DNA of 64,000 bases from Ilumatobacter sp963746265 (GCA_963746265.1 CAVVAM010000012.1:62001-126000), one strand, 5' to 3'. Shown: positions 18,197 to 26,192, numbered from the stretch's first letter. The notes: generated by a model not told the origin, from the sequence alone. Translations and numbers: made by a program.

Positions 18197-18226
18197 AGTA
18201 TCTACACATCCCACTTGTTTCGTCAA
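18197..18226 (-). promoter_or_regulatory. Candidate promoter of the box operon
   Basis: On the minus strand TTGACG (18221-18226) and GATACT (18197-18202) are separated by 18 nt, a plausible vegetative -35/-10 pair about 70 bp before the boxC ATG. This AT-rich patch stands out in a GC-rich background. Not experimentally supported. Confidence 0.5.
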
Positions 18227-18229
18227 GGA

Positions 18230-18242
18230 GTTGTAGAACAAC
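18230..18242. promoter_or_regulatory. Inverted repeat beside the box promoter, candidate regulator site
   Basis: GTTGT-AGA-ACAAC is a perfect 5-bp inverted repeat three bases upstream of the -35 element on the minus strand. Its place suggests a binding site for the PaaX-family protein of the operon. It does not match the enterobacterial PaaX site closely. Confidence 0.4.
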
Positions 18243-18409
18243 GACTCCCGCGCGTGACCCGATGTCTGCACTCGGAACGCCCGGACCGAAGGCACTGATC
18301 GGGGCGCCTGTCAGGATCAGGGTGCGGCCCCGCACCTGCGTGCTCGACCGCAACGAGCGACAGCTCACGGGGTCGCGAGGTCACATCGGTCGATCCGGGC
18401 GTCCGGCGC

Positions 18410-18976
18410 TCAGTCGTCACCCCAGCCGACGTCTTCGTCGGGCGCGCCCTCGGCCGGCGTCGGCGAGGCGTCGAAGTCCTCCGCCGACACCGTCGACAGG
18501 AATCGGCCGAACTCGGCCACGATCTCGTTCACCTCGGCCTCCGTGAATTGCTCGTCGACATCGTGCTGCACGACGATCCCGGCCTCGTCGAACACCGAGG
18601 CCGCAACCACGATCCGAGCGCCCGATCGGACCGCCAGGGCCAGTCCGTCGCTCGGCCGCGCATCGATCGCCTGCAGCCCGCCGACCGCCTCCACGAACAA
18701 CTCTGCGAAGAACGTGCCGTTCCGGAGTTCGGTGATCGCCACCTCCTCGACCCGCGCATCGACGAGCGCCAGCAGGTTGGTGATCAGGTCGTGGGTGCCG
18801 GGTCGCCTCGGGACGACGCCGACCGCTGCCCGGGCGATCGCGTCGGCTTCTGCCCGCCCGACGAGGATCGGGAGCACACGCGCCGGCCCGGCGGTGTCGC
18901 CGAGCAGCACGACGGAGGCGTCGTCTTCGACATCGAGGAACACCCCGACGATGTCGACCGCGGTCATGGCTGTCAT
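18410..18976 (-). CDS. Bifunctional nuclease family protein (DUF151)
   Basis: 188 aa from ATG 18976, with AAGGGG five bases upstream. The DUF151 domain fills the first 135 residues (VVLLGDTAGPARVLPILVGRAEADAIA, FFAELFVEA, IDARPSDGLALAVRSGARIVVAASVFDEAG), and the tail is acidic. Homologues include plant bifunctional nucleases and mycobacterial proteins of unclear role. The gene is divergent from hypC, and the shared intergenic region carries two copies of the DosR-like palindrome, which links it to the stress island. Biochemical role uncertain. Confidence 0.85.
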   Translation of the reverse strand: MTAMTAVDIVGVFLDVEDDASVVLLGDTAGPARVLPILVGRAEADAIARAAVGVVPRRPGTHDLITNLLALVDARVEEVAITELRNGTFFAELFVEAVGGLQAIDARPSDGLALAVRSGARIVVAASVFDEAGIVVQHDVDEQFTEAEVNEIVAEFGRFLSTVSAEDFDASPTPAEGAPDEDVGWGDD

Positions 18977-19035
18977 GGGAACCCCTTGTGGTTGCTCGAC
19001 CCCACCAGCTTGGGCATGCCATCGTGATCGGACCA

Positions 19036-19049
19036 GTGCCGAACGACCC
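19036..19049. promoter_or_regulatory. DosR-like box (one mismatch)
   Basis: GTGCCGAACGACCC; on the minus strand GGGTCGTTCGGCAC. Matches the window motif RGGNCNNNNGNCCY at 9 of 10 fixed positions. Its nine-base half GAACGACCC is the exact complement of GGGTCGTTC in the box 30 bp downstream. Lies in the DUF151/hypC divergent region. Confidence 0.55.
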
Positions 19050-19065
19050 GGCCGGCGACGCACGA

Positions 19066-19079
19066 GGGTCGTTCGGCCC
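19066..19079. promoter_or_regulatory. DosR-like box (full match)
   Basis: GGGTCGTTCGGCCC satisfies RGGNCNNNNGNCCY completely, the core of the mycobacterial DosR site (GGGACT..AGTCCC type). It is 67 bp before the hypC ATG and 90 bp from the DUF151 start. Together with 19036-19049 it forms a paired site, the arrangement usual for strong DosR promoters. Confidence 0.6.
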
Positions 19080-19145
19080 TGGAAATCGCCGGCCGGACTC
19101 GGCTGACTGGAGGTATGGCAGCCGAGCCGATCGCTGGTGTCCACC

Positions 19146-19361
19146 ATGTGTCTCGGTGAGTTCGGCACGGTCGTCGCAGCCATCGGGGAAGGTACCGCTC
19201 GGGTGCGATTCGCGGACGGCGCGATGCGTGAGGTGTCGACTGCGGTGCTCGTCGCCGACGGCGTCGAGGTCGCTCCCGGCGACTCGATCCTGGTGTCGAT
19301 GGGCCTCGCGATCCGGGCCGTCGACCCGCACGAGCACGACGAACACCGGGGGTGGCCATGA
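19146..19361 (+). CDS. hypC: Hydrogenase assembly chaperone HypC/HupF family
   Basis: 71 aa. ATG 19146 rather than the upstream GTG is chosen because HypC function needs the cysteine directly after the initiator Met (MCLGEFG here). The usual Pro of MCxxxPG is Phe. The remainder (VRFADGAMREVSTAVLVADGVEVAPGDSILVSMGLAI) is a normal HypC beta-barrel. HypC carries the Fe(CN)2CO precursor to the hydrogenase large subunit. The hydrogenase structural genes lie 2 kb downstream on the other strand; other hyp genes are not in the window. Confidence 0.88.
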   Translation: MCLGEFGTVVAAIGEGTARVRFADGAMREVSTAVLVADGVEVAPGDSILVSMGLAIRAVDPHEHDEHRGWP

Positions 19362-20266
19362 CGAGAACCCGCCCGTCCGGGATCGAGTTCGCGCTGCTCG
19401 CCGCAGTGGTGAGTGGGTTCGCCGTGTTCACCAACGGGCTCGCGATCAGGCGGTTCGACGACGCCACCGTCTACACCGCCGCCAAGAACCTGATCGCCGG
19501 CGCGATCATCGTGGCCGCGCTCGCCGCACGACAGCGAACGTCGACCCGCGTCGAGTTCGACGCACCTCGCCCCACGATCGCTCGCCTCGCCCTCGTCGCC
19601 ACCATCGGCGGCGCCGTGCCGTTCGTGCTGTTCTTCGAAGGCCTCGCCCGGGCGACGTCGACGAACGCTGCGTTCATCCACAAGACACTCGTGATCTGGG
19701 TGGCGATCGGTGCCTGGGCGTTGCTCCGCGAACGAGTGACCGTGGTCCACGTCGGAGCCATCGCGTTGCTGCTGGCAGGTCACGTGATGCTGACCGGCCA
19801 CCCCCCGACCGAGTGGGGCGCCGGCGAGCTGATGATGCTCGCCGCCACGCTGCTGTGGGCGGTCGAGGTACTGATCGTGAAGCGCCTGATGCCGACCGTG
19901 GTGCCCCACGTGGTCGCTGCCGCCCGCATGGCCGGCGGCAGCCTGCTGCTGGTGGCGTGGTTGAGCATGCGGGGCGACCTGAGCGATCTCCTCGCACTGT
20001 CGCCACACCAGTGGGCGTGGCTCGCTCTCACCGGAGCGACACTCTCGGTCTTCGTGCTCACCTGGTACACGGCGCTGTCGCTGGCGCCGGCGGTGGATGT
20101 GACGTCGATCCTCGTGCTCGGCGCCGTGATCACCGGTCTGCTCGACACGGGCTTCCGGGGGGTGCCGCTGACGATCGACTCCACGGGATACGTCCTACTG
20201 GCCCTCGGCGCCGTCGTCATCGCCATGGCCGGTCGCACCCGATCGATCGATCCGATGCAGACATGA
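19358..20266 (+). CDS. EamA/DMT-superfamily transporter
   Basis: About 302 aa from ATG 19358, preceded at 5 bp by GGGGG; GTG 19352 is the alternative. Ten hydrophobic segments in two EamA repeats are visible, for example IEFALLAAVVSGFAVFTNGL and LALVATIGGAVPFVLFFEGLA, then MLAATLLWAVEVLIVKRLM and GYVLLALGAVVIAMAG. The superfamily exports or takes up small metabolites. It overlaps hypC and the DUF6390 gene by 4 bp each, so it is transcribed with hydrogenase-related genes; a nickel or metabolite role is possible but unproven. Confidence 0.85.
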   Translation: MTRTRPSGIEFALLAAVVSGFAVFTNGLAIRRFDDATVYTAAKNLIAGAIIVAALAARQRTSTRVEFDAPRPTIARLALVATIGGAVPFVLFFEGLARATSTNAAFIHKTLVIWVAIGAWALLRERVTVVHVGAIALLLAGHVMLTGHPPTEWGAGELMMLAATLLWAVEVLIVKRLMPTVVPHVVAAARMAGGSLLLVAWLSMRGDLSDLLALSPHQWAWLALTGATLSVFVLTWYTALSLAPAVDVTSILVLGAVITGLLDTGFRGVPLTIDSTGYVLLALGAVVIAMAGRTRSIDPMQT

Positions 20267-21000
20267 GCGTCGCCGACGTGGTGTCGGGCCCCGTCCGATT
20301 CGCGCGGTTCGCGATGCCGCCCAACCAGCTCGGCTACTGCGGGCCCGGCGACGACGCGCTCGGACCGTACGTTCGCGGGCGGGAGGATCGCGGCCTCCGT
20401 GAGATCGCTGCGGGATTCGAGGGTGCGTTTCCGTACCTCAGACTGCTGGCGGGTTCGAATCGACGCACGGATCCGCTCGACGCCGAGGTGGTCGAGGCCT
20501 ACTGGATCGGCAACGAGCTGCTCGGCCGCGTCTCGTCGCACGACTTCGGCATGTCGATCGACGACCGCTTCCGGCGCAGGGCCGGGGCCGACTGGCGTCA
20601 CATCGACCAGACCATCGCCGGCGGCGTCGCCAACCACGCGTTCCACGTGATGCACGTGATGCCGTGGGCCGGTCTCCTGCGCGACGGGATCGTCGACGAA
20701 CCTCTCCGGATCATCGACCGCTGCCGCATCAGCTGGGCGACGGTCGTCGACCGGATACCGGGCGCGCCGTCGGAGTCGGCGGTCGAGGTCCTGATCCGGC
20801 GGGTGCCGTTGGAGTGGTCGGGGTCGCAGCTCGTGTTCGGGCGACCGGCGATCGAACGCGTCAGGAGCCCCTTCGACGTCGAAGCCGGCGCCGTCGTCGC
20901 CGTCCACTGGGACTGGATCTGCGAGCGGATCGATCCCCGGCAACTCTCGTGGCTGCGTCGCGTCACGAACTGCCAGTTGCAGACGCTCCGAGCCGGCTGA
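20263..21000 (+). CDS. Hydrogenase-associated protein of unknown function (DUF6390-like)
   Basis: 245 aa, no signal peptide or membrane helix. Motifs visible are PPNQLGYCGPGD near the N-terminus, YLRLLAGSNRRTDPLDAEVVEAYWIGNELL around 60-90 and NHAFHVMHVMPWAGLLRDG around 125. Proteins of this type are typically found beside actinobacterial [NiFe]-hydrogenases, so a maturation or accessory function is likely; assignment to DUF6390 is from memory. The start overlaps the transporter stop, and the 3' end overlaps the convergent maturation-protease gene by 38 bp. Confidence 0.7.
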   Translation: MSVADVVSGPVRFARFAMPPNQLGYCGPGDDALGPYVRGREDRGLREIAAGFEGAFPYLRLLAGSNRRTDPLDAEVVEAYWIGNELLGRVSSHDFGMSIDDRFRRRAGADWRHIDQTIAGGVANHAFHVMHVMPWAGLLRDGIVDEPLRIIDRCRISWATVVDRIPGAPSESAVEVLIRRVPLEWSGSQLVFGRPAIERVRSPFDVEAGAVVAVHWDWICERIDPRQLSWLRRVTNCQLQTLRAG

Positions 21001-21436
21001 GCATTCCGGCGACCTCGTCTGCGCTGCGGCTGACGGCCGCCGTCAGCGGAGCGCCGAACTCGAAGGACTCGCCCTCGATCGCGATCACGGTCAGGGCGGC
21101 CGGGAGGCGATCGAGAGCACGTGCCAGCTCGATCGCGCCGGCGACATCGATCGAATGGGTCGACACCGATCCGGGCACCGCAAGGCGCTCCCGGAGACCG
21201 TCGTACTCGACGATGCGGCCCGGATCATCGCCGGGTCGGGCGGCGTCGACGAGCACGACCCGATCGTCGGTTCGCCAGTGGTTCGGCAGGTCGAGGACGG
21301 CGGATTCCAGCACGACCGTGGAGATCGCGTTCGAACTCCGGGTCGCGACGAGGTCGCAGACCACCGGGCCGACCGCGTCGTCGCCCCGGTCGCGATTCCC
21401 CACGCCGATCAGAACCGTCGGCCGAGACGTCGTCAT
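20963..21436 (-). CDS. Hydrogenase maturation protease
   Basis: 157 aa from ATG 21436, which overlaps the large-subunit stop (TGATG-type). The HycI/HupD fold is seen in VLIGVGNRDRGDDAVGP (first metal-binding Asp/Glu region), VVLVDAARPGDDPG and STHSIDVAGAIELA (histidine ligand). It removes the C-terminal extension of the hydrogenase large subunit after NiFe insertion; that extension (about 11 residues after DPCISCATH) is present in the adjacent gene. Last gene of the hydrogenase operon. Confidence 0.9.
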   Translation of the reverse strand: MTTSRPTVLIGVGNRDRGDDAVGPVVCDLVATRSSNAISTVVLESAVLDLPNHWRTDDRVVLVDAARPGDDPGRIVEYDGLRERLAVPGSVSTHSIDVAGAIELARALDRLPAALTVIAIEGESFEFGAPLTAAVSRSADEVAGMLSRLGASATGSS

Positions 21437-22758
21437 CCCCCGCTCCGGTCGATCTCGAAGCGCAGGAAGTGGGTGGCGCACGAGATGCACGGGTCGTAGT
21501 TCCGAATCACCTGCTCGCACCGATGACCGAGTGCCTCGTCATCGAGATCGAGATGGGATGCGACGAAGTCGCGCAGGTCGCGTTCGATCGCGTCCTGGTT
21601 CTGGGAGGTCGGCGGGATGATGACCGCATCGGCGATGAGGCCCTCGGCGTCGATCTCGTAGCGGTGGTAGAGGATCCCGCGGGGCGCCTCGGTGCACCCG
21701 TGGCCGACACCGACCGGCTGTGGCACATGGGCCGCCGGTGAGGACGGGGGCCGATACGCACTGATGATCCGCTGCGACTCCTCCACCGCCCACAGCACCT
21801 CGAGGCCCCGCACCAGAATGCTGCGGAACGGATTGGTCTCGACCTCGGCGACGCCGATCTCCTCCGCGAACGACCGCACCGAGTCGGGGACGACGTCGGC
21901 GTTGTTCATCCAGCGTGCGAGCGGGCCGGCCTGGAAGTGGCGTGGACGGCCCGCTGCGTCGGCGATCGTCGCGTGCAGGGCGGTCGAGTGCTCCACCTGG
22001 TACTCACGGATGCGCTCCCCGAACGTTGCCACGTCGAGATCGAGCCCGAGGTTGGACACGATCCGGCCCTCATTGAACGGGTACTCGCCACCATGGCGGA
22101 GCGACACGTACTCGGTGTCGCTCGCGAGACGACCGGGCACCACCGGGAACTCGAACGTCGACGCCCAACGCAGCAGAGCGATGGCACCGGCACGGGCACG
22201 CTCGAGGTCGTCGCGCAACGCAGCGAGCTCCGGCCGCGTCGGTGCCCGGTAGAAGCCGCCCAGCCGAACGTTGACAGGGTGGATCGGGCGACCTCCGACG
22301 ACCTCGATGATCCGGTTCCCGGTCTTCTTGAGATGGAGAACCTCGTCCATCAGCTCGGGATGACGGCGGGCGATCTCGATGCCGGAGTCGACCCCCACGA
22401 AGTCGGGTGCGTGCAGGAACGCCATGTGGAGCACGTGGCTCTCGATCCACTCACCGCAGTAGAGCAACCGACGGAGCTCACGGATGGCGCCGCCCGGCCG
22501 TACATCGACGATGGATTCGAGCGCGTGGCACGCACTCATCTGATAGGCGACGGGGCAGATGCCACAGATCCGGGCGGTGATGTCGACGGGTTCCGGGTAC
22601 CGGCGGCCCCGCAGGAACGCCTCGAAGAACCGTGGCGGCTCGTAGATCTCGAGCCGGATGTCGTCGACCCGCCCGTCCGTCACCGTCACGTGCATGGCCC
22701 CCTCACCCTCCACCCGGGTGAGCGTCGGCACGTGCAGGTCGATCGTCTTGTGGGTCAT
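21433..22758 (-). CDS. hydA: Group 3b [NiFe]-hydrogenase large (alpha) subunit
   Basis: 441 aa from ATG 22758. NiFe ligands are in RICGICPVAYQ (about 62-72) and DPCISCATH near the C-terminus, followed by a cleavable tail FLRFEIDRSGG. HLKKTGNRIIEVVGGRPIHPVNVRLGG and GCTEAPRGILYHRYEID are typical for group 3 enzymes. In complex with HydB, HydG and HydD it should reversibly couple NAD(P)H oxidation to H2 production in the cytoplasm. The four structural genes and the protease overlap by 1-4 bp. Confidence 0.94.
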   Translation of the reverse strand: MTHKTIDLHVPTLTRVEGEGAMHVTVTDGRVDDIRLEIYEPPRFFEAFLRGRRYPEPVDITARICGICPVAYQMSACHALESIVDVRPGGAIRELRRLLYCGEWIESHVLHMAFLHAPDFVGVDSGIEIARRHPELMDEVLHLKKTGNRIIEVVGGRPIHPVNVRLGGFYRAPTRPELAALRDDLERARAGAIALLRWASTFEFPVVPGRLASDTEYVSLRHGGEYPFNEGRIVSNLGLDLDVATFGERIREYQVEHSTALHATIADAAGRPRHFQAGPLARWMNNADVVPDSVRSFAEEIGVAEVETNPFRSILVRGLEVLWAVEESQRIISAYRPPSSPAAHVPQPVGVGHGCTEAPRGILYHRYEIDAEGLIADAVIIPPTSQNQDAIERDLRDFVASHLDLDDEALGHRCEQVIRNYDPCISCATHFLRFEIDRSGG

Positions 22759-23594
22759 CGCCGTCCTCCCGCCACGTCGACCCGCACGGTGTCCGGGTCG
22801 ATCCGTCCGAACGCCTCCGTGTTGAACGTGTGCAGCAGCCGTTCGACACCGTCGCCGTCGAGACCGAGTTCTGTCAGCCGACGCCGGAGCGCTGGCACGT
22901 TGGGGCTCTCCATCGGACCGAAGCACCCGTAACAACCCCGGTGGAACGACGGGCACAGCGCCCCGCACCCGGTCTGGGTGACCGGTCCGAGGCACGGTTC
23001 GCCGTGGGCCACCATCACACAGGTCAGGTCGCGCGCCTTGCAGCTGACACACACGCTCGTGGTGGGCAACCGCAGTGCATGCCGGTTGAGGAGCGCGGCG
23101 AGCGTCTGCAGCAGTTGCGCACGGTCGATCGGACAGCCGCGGAGTTCGAGATCGACCGCCACGTGGTCGGCGATCGGGGTCGACGTCTCCAATGTGTCGA
23201 TGAACTCGGGGTGGGCGTAGACGATCGAGGTGAAGCCCCGGACGTCCCTACCGTTGCGCAGTGCCTGCACGCCACCCGCCGTTGCACAGGCGCCGATCGT
23301 GACGAGCACCGCCGACTGCCGGCGAATCTCGTTGATCCGTTCGACATCGTGCGCCGTCGTGATCGATCCCTCGACGAGTGAGACGTCGTACGGTCCGTCG
23401 ACCATGCCGCTCGTGGCCTCGGGGAACATCGCGATCGAGACCCGGTCGACCACCGCCATCAACTCGTCCTCACAGTCCAGGAGGCTCAGCTGGCAACCGT
23501 CGCACGACGCGAACTTCCAGACCGCGAGCGTTGGGGGCACGCCCCGGCCCAGCCGATCGGGCCAATCCGGACGAGGAGACGACGAGTGCTGCAT
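22755..23594 (-). CDS. hydD: Group 3b [NiFe]-hydrogenase small (delta) subunit
   Basis: 279 aa. Cysteine ligands for the FeS clusters lie in FASCDGCQLSLLDC (proximal), GACATAGG, LRGCPIDR and the C-terminal cysteine-rich block with CVSCKARDLTCV, GEPCLGPVTQTGCGALCPS and GCYGCFGPM, enough for three [4Fe-4S] clusters. There is no Tat signal, in line with a cytoplasmic enzyme. The 4-bp overlap with hydA means tight co-translation. Confidence 0.93.
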   Translation of the reverse strand: MQHSSSPRPDWPDRLGRGVPPTLAVWKFASCDGCQLSLLDCEDELMAVVDRVSIAMFPEATSGMVDGPYDVSLVEGSITTAHDVERINEIRRQSAVLVTIGACATAGGVQALRNGRDVRGFTSIVYAHPEFIDTLETSTPIADHVAVDLELRGCPIDRAQLLQTLAALLNRHALRLPTTSVCVSCKARDLTCVMVAHGEPCLGPVTQTGCGALCPSFHRGCYGCFGPMESPNVPALRRRLTELGLDGDGVERLLHTFNTEAFGRIDPDTVRVDVAGGRR

Positions 23595-24439
23595 CAGAGC
23601 TCCTCCACGGCCAACCACCCGGCGACCGTCGAGTAGGGAACCACCGGGCCATCGCGACAGACGAGCAGACCGCCGAGCTGGCAGTGGCCACACAACCCGT
23701 TGCCGCACTGCATGTTCCGTTCGAGCGTCAGCTGCACCCGGTCCGGCGCGACGCCGTGCCCGATCAGCGACTCCGCCGTCAACCGCATCATGATGTCGGG
23801 GCCGCACAGCAGGGCGTCGGTCATCGACGGATCGAGGTCGAGATCGTCGACGATCCGCGGTACGAGGCCGACCCGACCCGACCATCCCGGCTCGGCTCGG
23901 TCAACGGTCGGCACCACGTCGATCCCGGCCGCTCTCCAGCGGTCGTACTCGCGGGCGTACAGCAGGTCGGCTGCGGCGCGGGCCCCGACGATCAGCGTCA
24001 CACTCCGAAATCGCGAGCGCTCGTCCTCGATCGTGTACAGCGCCGAGCGCAGCGGTGCCAGCCCGATGCCGCCGGCTGCGATCAGCACGTCACGGCCATC
24101 GGGGCCCAGGTCCCAGGGCCGTCCGAACGGGCCCCGGACCCAGAGCTGGTCGTCGGCTCCCATCGACGTGAGCGCGCCGGTGATCGCTCCGGCGCGGCGG
24201 ATGGTGTAGTCGTGATGGCTCGTCGTGCTCGGCGCCGAGCTGATGGAGATCGCTGCCTCCCCGATCCCGAAGGCGCCCACCATGCCGATCTGGGCCGGCA
24301 GGAACGGCGCCGGATCCCCGTCGACCGGCACGACGCGGAGTGTGACGACGTCGTCGATCTCGGGGACGACCTCGACGACACGATGCACCCGAGGTGTCAG
24401 CAGCGGGTCGATCGGGGGCCGGGTCGGCGTGGACGTCAT
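23594..24439 (-). CDS. hydG: Hydrogenase FAD/NAD(P)-binding (gamma) subunit
   Basis: 281 aa from ATG 24439, which overlaps the hydB stop as TGATG and has GGAGG seven bases upstream; ATG 24445 is too close to that site. The ferredoxin-reductase-like FAD domain has ISISSAPS, NAD(P) binding is at AAGGIGLAPLRSAL, and a PyrK-like [2Fe-2S] motif appears as MQCGNGLCGHCQLGGLLVC. This subunit moves electrons between NAD(P)H and the FeS chain. Confidence 0.92.
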   Translation of the reverse strand: MTSTPTRPPIDPLLTPRVHRVVEVVPEIDDVVTLRVVPVDGDPAPFLPAQIGMVGAFGIGEAAISISSAPSTTSHHDYTIRRAGAITGALTSMGADDQLWVRGPFGRPWDLGPDGRDVLIAAGGIGLAPLRSALYTIEDERSRFRSVTLIVGARAAADLLYAREYDRWRAAGIDVVPTVDRAEPGWSGRVGLVPRIVDDLDLDPSMTDALLCGPDIMMRLTAESLIGHGVAPDRVQLTLERNMQCGNGLCGHCQLGGLLVCRDGPVVPYSTVAGWLAVEEL

Positions 24440-25569
24440 CACCATGCCTCCGACCGGGAGAGCGACTCGACCTCGGCTGTCAGGTCGATGCCGACCGGGC
24501 ACCAGGTGATGCAGCGGCCGCACCCGACGCATCCCGACTCGCCGTACTGGTCGTGCCACGTGCCCAGCTTGTGGGTCAGCCACTGTCGGTACCTCGATGT
24601 CGGCGACGAGCGATGGGCACCCGCCCCGAGATGCGAGTACTCCTGACTGAAGCACGTGTCCCACACCCGTGTCCGTCGTGCGGTTCGACCGTCGATCTCG
24701 ACCCGGTCCTCCATGTCGGTGCAGAAGCACGTCGGACACACGGCGGTGCAGTTGCCACAGGTCAGGCACCGGTCGGCGACCACCGCCCAGTGCGGATGTT
24801 CGCTGTCAGCGACGACGTCGGCAGCGGTGGCCGGCAACTCGCGCAGCAGTGCACGATCGGCACGACGGAGTGCGGCTTCGGCGCGAGCGAGCAGCGCCGG
24901 CGACGCCGCCGACAGGCCGAGGCGATCGATCAGCGCACGACCGGACGGCGTTCCGGCGCGCACCACGTACTCGGCGGTGTCGGAATCGAGCTCGACGAGC
25001 TCGGTGAGCGCCAGATCGAAGCCCTCCTCGGCGGCGGGACCTTCGCCGAGGGTTCCGCAGAAGCAGGTGGCAGCCGGGTGTGTGCAATCGACGGCGACGA
25101 GGAACAAGCCCTCACGACGGGCCACGAAGCCGGGATCAGCGTGTGGACCACCCGTCTGGGTTCGCTCCAGCACTGCGAGGGCGCGGAGATCGCAGGCCTT
25201 GGCGCCGATCACGGCCGTCGACCGCTGTGGCACGAGGGCCGGATCGACCACCAGCGATCCGTCGCTCCACCGCATCGTCCAGACCGGACTGCGCGCCGGG
25301 TGCACGACGGACTTGACGGAATCAGGACCGACCCCGTGCGAGAAATGCAGCGGGGTGCCGCTGCGACGAACCCGGTAGGTGCCCGCCTCCTGCTCGTCGA
25401 CGAACCCCGTCGGGAGGTCGTCGATCGCAGCGAGGCGACGAAGCCGGATGACCCCGCTCTCGACCACCGGCCCGACCACGTCGTCGAACTCGTCGAACAG
25501 TGTGTCGAGGAAACGTCGGAACGCCGACGCCGACATCCGCCATCGCTCGAGGTCGTCGCGCCGTTCCAC
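24439..25569 (-). CDS. hydB: Hydrogenase iron-sulfur (beta) subunit
   Basis: 376 aa from GTG 25569; ATG 25536 is a reasonable shorter start (365 aa). Two [4Fe-4S] motifs of the HdrC/anaerobic sulfite reductase A type are present, CLTCGNCTAVCPTCFC (about 275) and CVGCGRCITWCP (about 345), plus CTHPAATCFCGTLG in the middle. This is the first gene of the hydrogenase operon. Its promoter is shared, divergently, with a PPOX flavoprotein gene and contains a DosR-like box at 25605-25618. Confidence 0.9.
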   Translation of the reverse strand: MERRDDLERWRMSASAFRRFLDTLFDEFDDVVGPVVESGVIRLRRLAAIDDLPTGFVDEQEAGTYRVRRSGTPLHFSHGVGPDSVKSVVHPARSPVWTMRWSDGSLVVDPALVPQRSTAVIGAKACDLRALAVLERTQTGGPHADPGFVARREGLFLVAVDCTHPAATCFCGTLGEGPAAEEGFDLALTELVELDSDTAEYVVRAGTPSGRALIDRLGLSAASPALLARAEAALRRADRALLRELPATAADVVADSEHPHWAVVADRCLTCGNCTAVCPTCFCTDMEDRVEIDGRTARRTRVWDTCFSQEYSHLGAGAHRSSPTSRYRQWLTHKLGTWHDQYGESGCVGCGRCITWCPVGIDLTAEVESLSRSEAW

Positions 25570-25604
25570 GAACTCATCGTCCGAAACCGTGGCCTCGCGG
25601 GCCA

Positions 25605-25618
25605 GGGTCGTTGGTCAA
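25605..25618. promoter_or_regulatory. DosR-like box (right half imperfect)
   Basis: GGGTCGTTGGTCAA: the left half GGGTCGTT is identical to the box at 19066, and the right half is weaker. Located 36 bp from the hydB start and 77 bp from the PPOX start, so it could serve both divergent units. Confidence 0.45.
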
Positions 25619-25655
25619 TTCACAGGCCGCCGACGTGCTGGTTGATGACACTCGG

Positions 25656-25680
25656 CCCTGGCGCCCGGCCCTCGCCAGGG
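25656..25680 (+). promoter_or_regulatory. Hairpin overlapping the ribosome site of the PPOX gene
   Basis: CCCTGGCG and CGCCAGGG form a perfect 8-bp stem around a 9-nt loop. The 3' arm merges with the GGGGG purine tract that is the only Shine-Dalgarno-like sequence before ATG 25695. Folding would hide it, suggesting translational control; it could also act as an attenuator or be coincidental. Confidence 0.45.
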
Positions 25681-25694
25681 GGCAACATCAAGCC

Positions 25695-26168
25695 ATGGTG
25701 GACTCGACCGGACGCCCCGGTGACGGTTCGGTGCTCTCGGTGCGGGAGTGCTGGGAACTGATGCGCGCCGAGGAATACGGACGCCTCGCCGTCAGCACCG
25801 ACGACGGGCCCGACATCTACCCCATCAACGCGTTCATCGATCACGCCACGCTCGTCTTCCGAACCGCCGAGGGCACCAAGCTCGACGCCATCCGGGCCGA
25901 CAATCGTGTGGCGTTCGAAGTGGACGGCTACGACCCGACCCGCCGCACCGCCTGGAGCGTGGTGATCCGCGGCATCGCCGATGAGGTCACCGATCACCAC
26001 GACGCCGTCGAGGCCGTCGAGTTGGGTGTGACCCCGTGGCAGCACGGTCCGAAACCGGCGTTCATCCGTATCACGCCACTGTCGGTCGGCGGTCGCCGGT
26101 TCGAGCGTGTCGACCGGGCGGAATGGCGCGTCGAGGGCATACAGCACCGACCGAGCCCGAACGACTGA
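25695..26168 (+). CDS. Pyridoxamine 5'-phosphate oxidase-family flavin/F420-binding protein
   Basis: 157 aa. The split-barrel PPOX fold is seen in LMRAEEYGRLAVSTDDGPDIYPINAFID, VFRTAEGTKLDAI and RTAWSVVIRGIADEVTD. Small PPOX proteins of this class in actinobacteria bind FMN, F420 or heme and are often stress-regulated. The gene is divergent from the hydrogenase operon and faces a Usp gene, with a terminator-like hairpin between them. Start chosen at the first ATG; GTG 25698 is possible. Substrate unknown. Confidence 0.82.
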   Translation: MVDSTGRPGDGSVLSVRECWELMRAEEYGRLAVSTDDGPDIYPINAFIDHATLVFRTAEGTKLDAIRADNRVAFEVDGYDPTRRTAWSVVIRGIADEVTDHHDAVEAVELGVTPWQHGPKPAFIRITPLSVGGRRFERVDRAEWRVEGIQHRPSPND

Positions 26169-26172
26169 CGTC

Positions 26173-26192
26173 GGCGGCCGGACCGGCCCGCC
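26173..26192. terminator. Hairpin between convergent PPOX and Usp genes
   Basis: GGCGG...CCGCC arms enclose a further CCGG/CCGG core, giving a compact GC-rich stem-loop in the 51-bp space between two convergent stops. No U-tract follows, as is common in high-GC actinobacteria. Confidence 0.4.

Noticed and set aside
13390..18546. A 1718-codon open frame on the plus strand across the box operon
   Set aside because: It is antisense to four well-identified genes, arginine/valine/aspartate-rich and without domains; long antisense frames are expected at this GC content.
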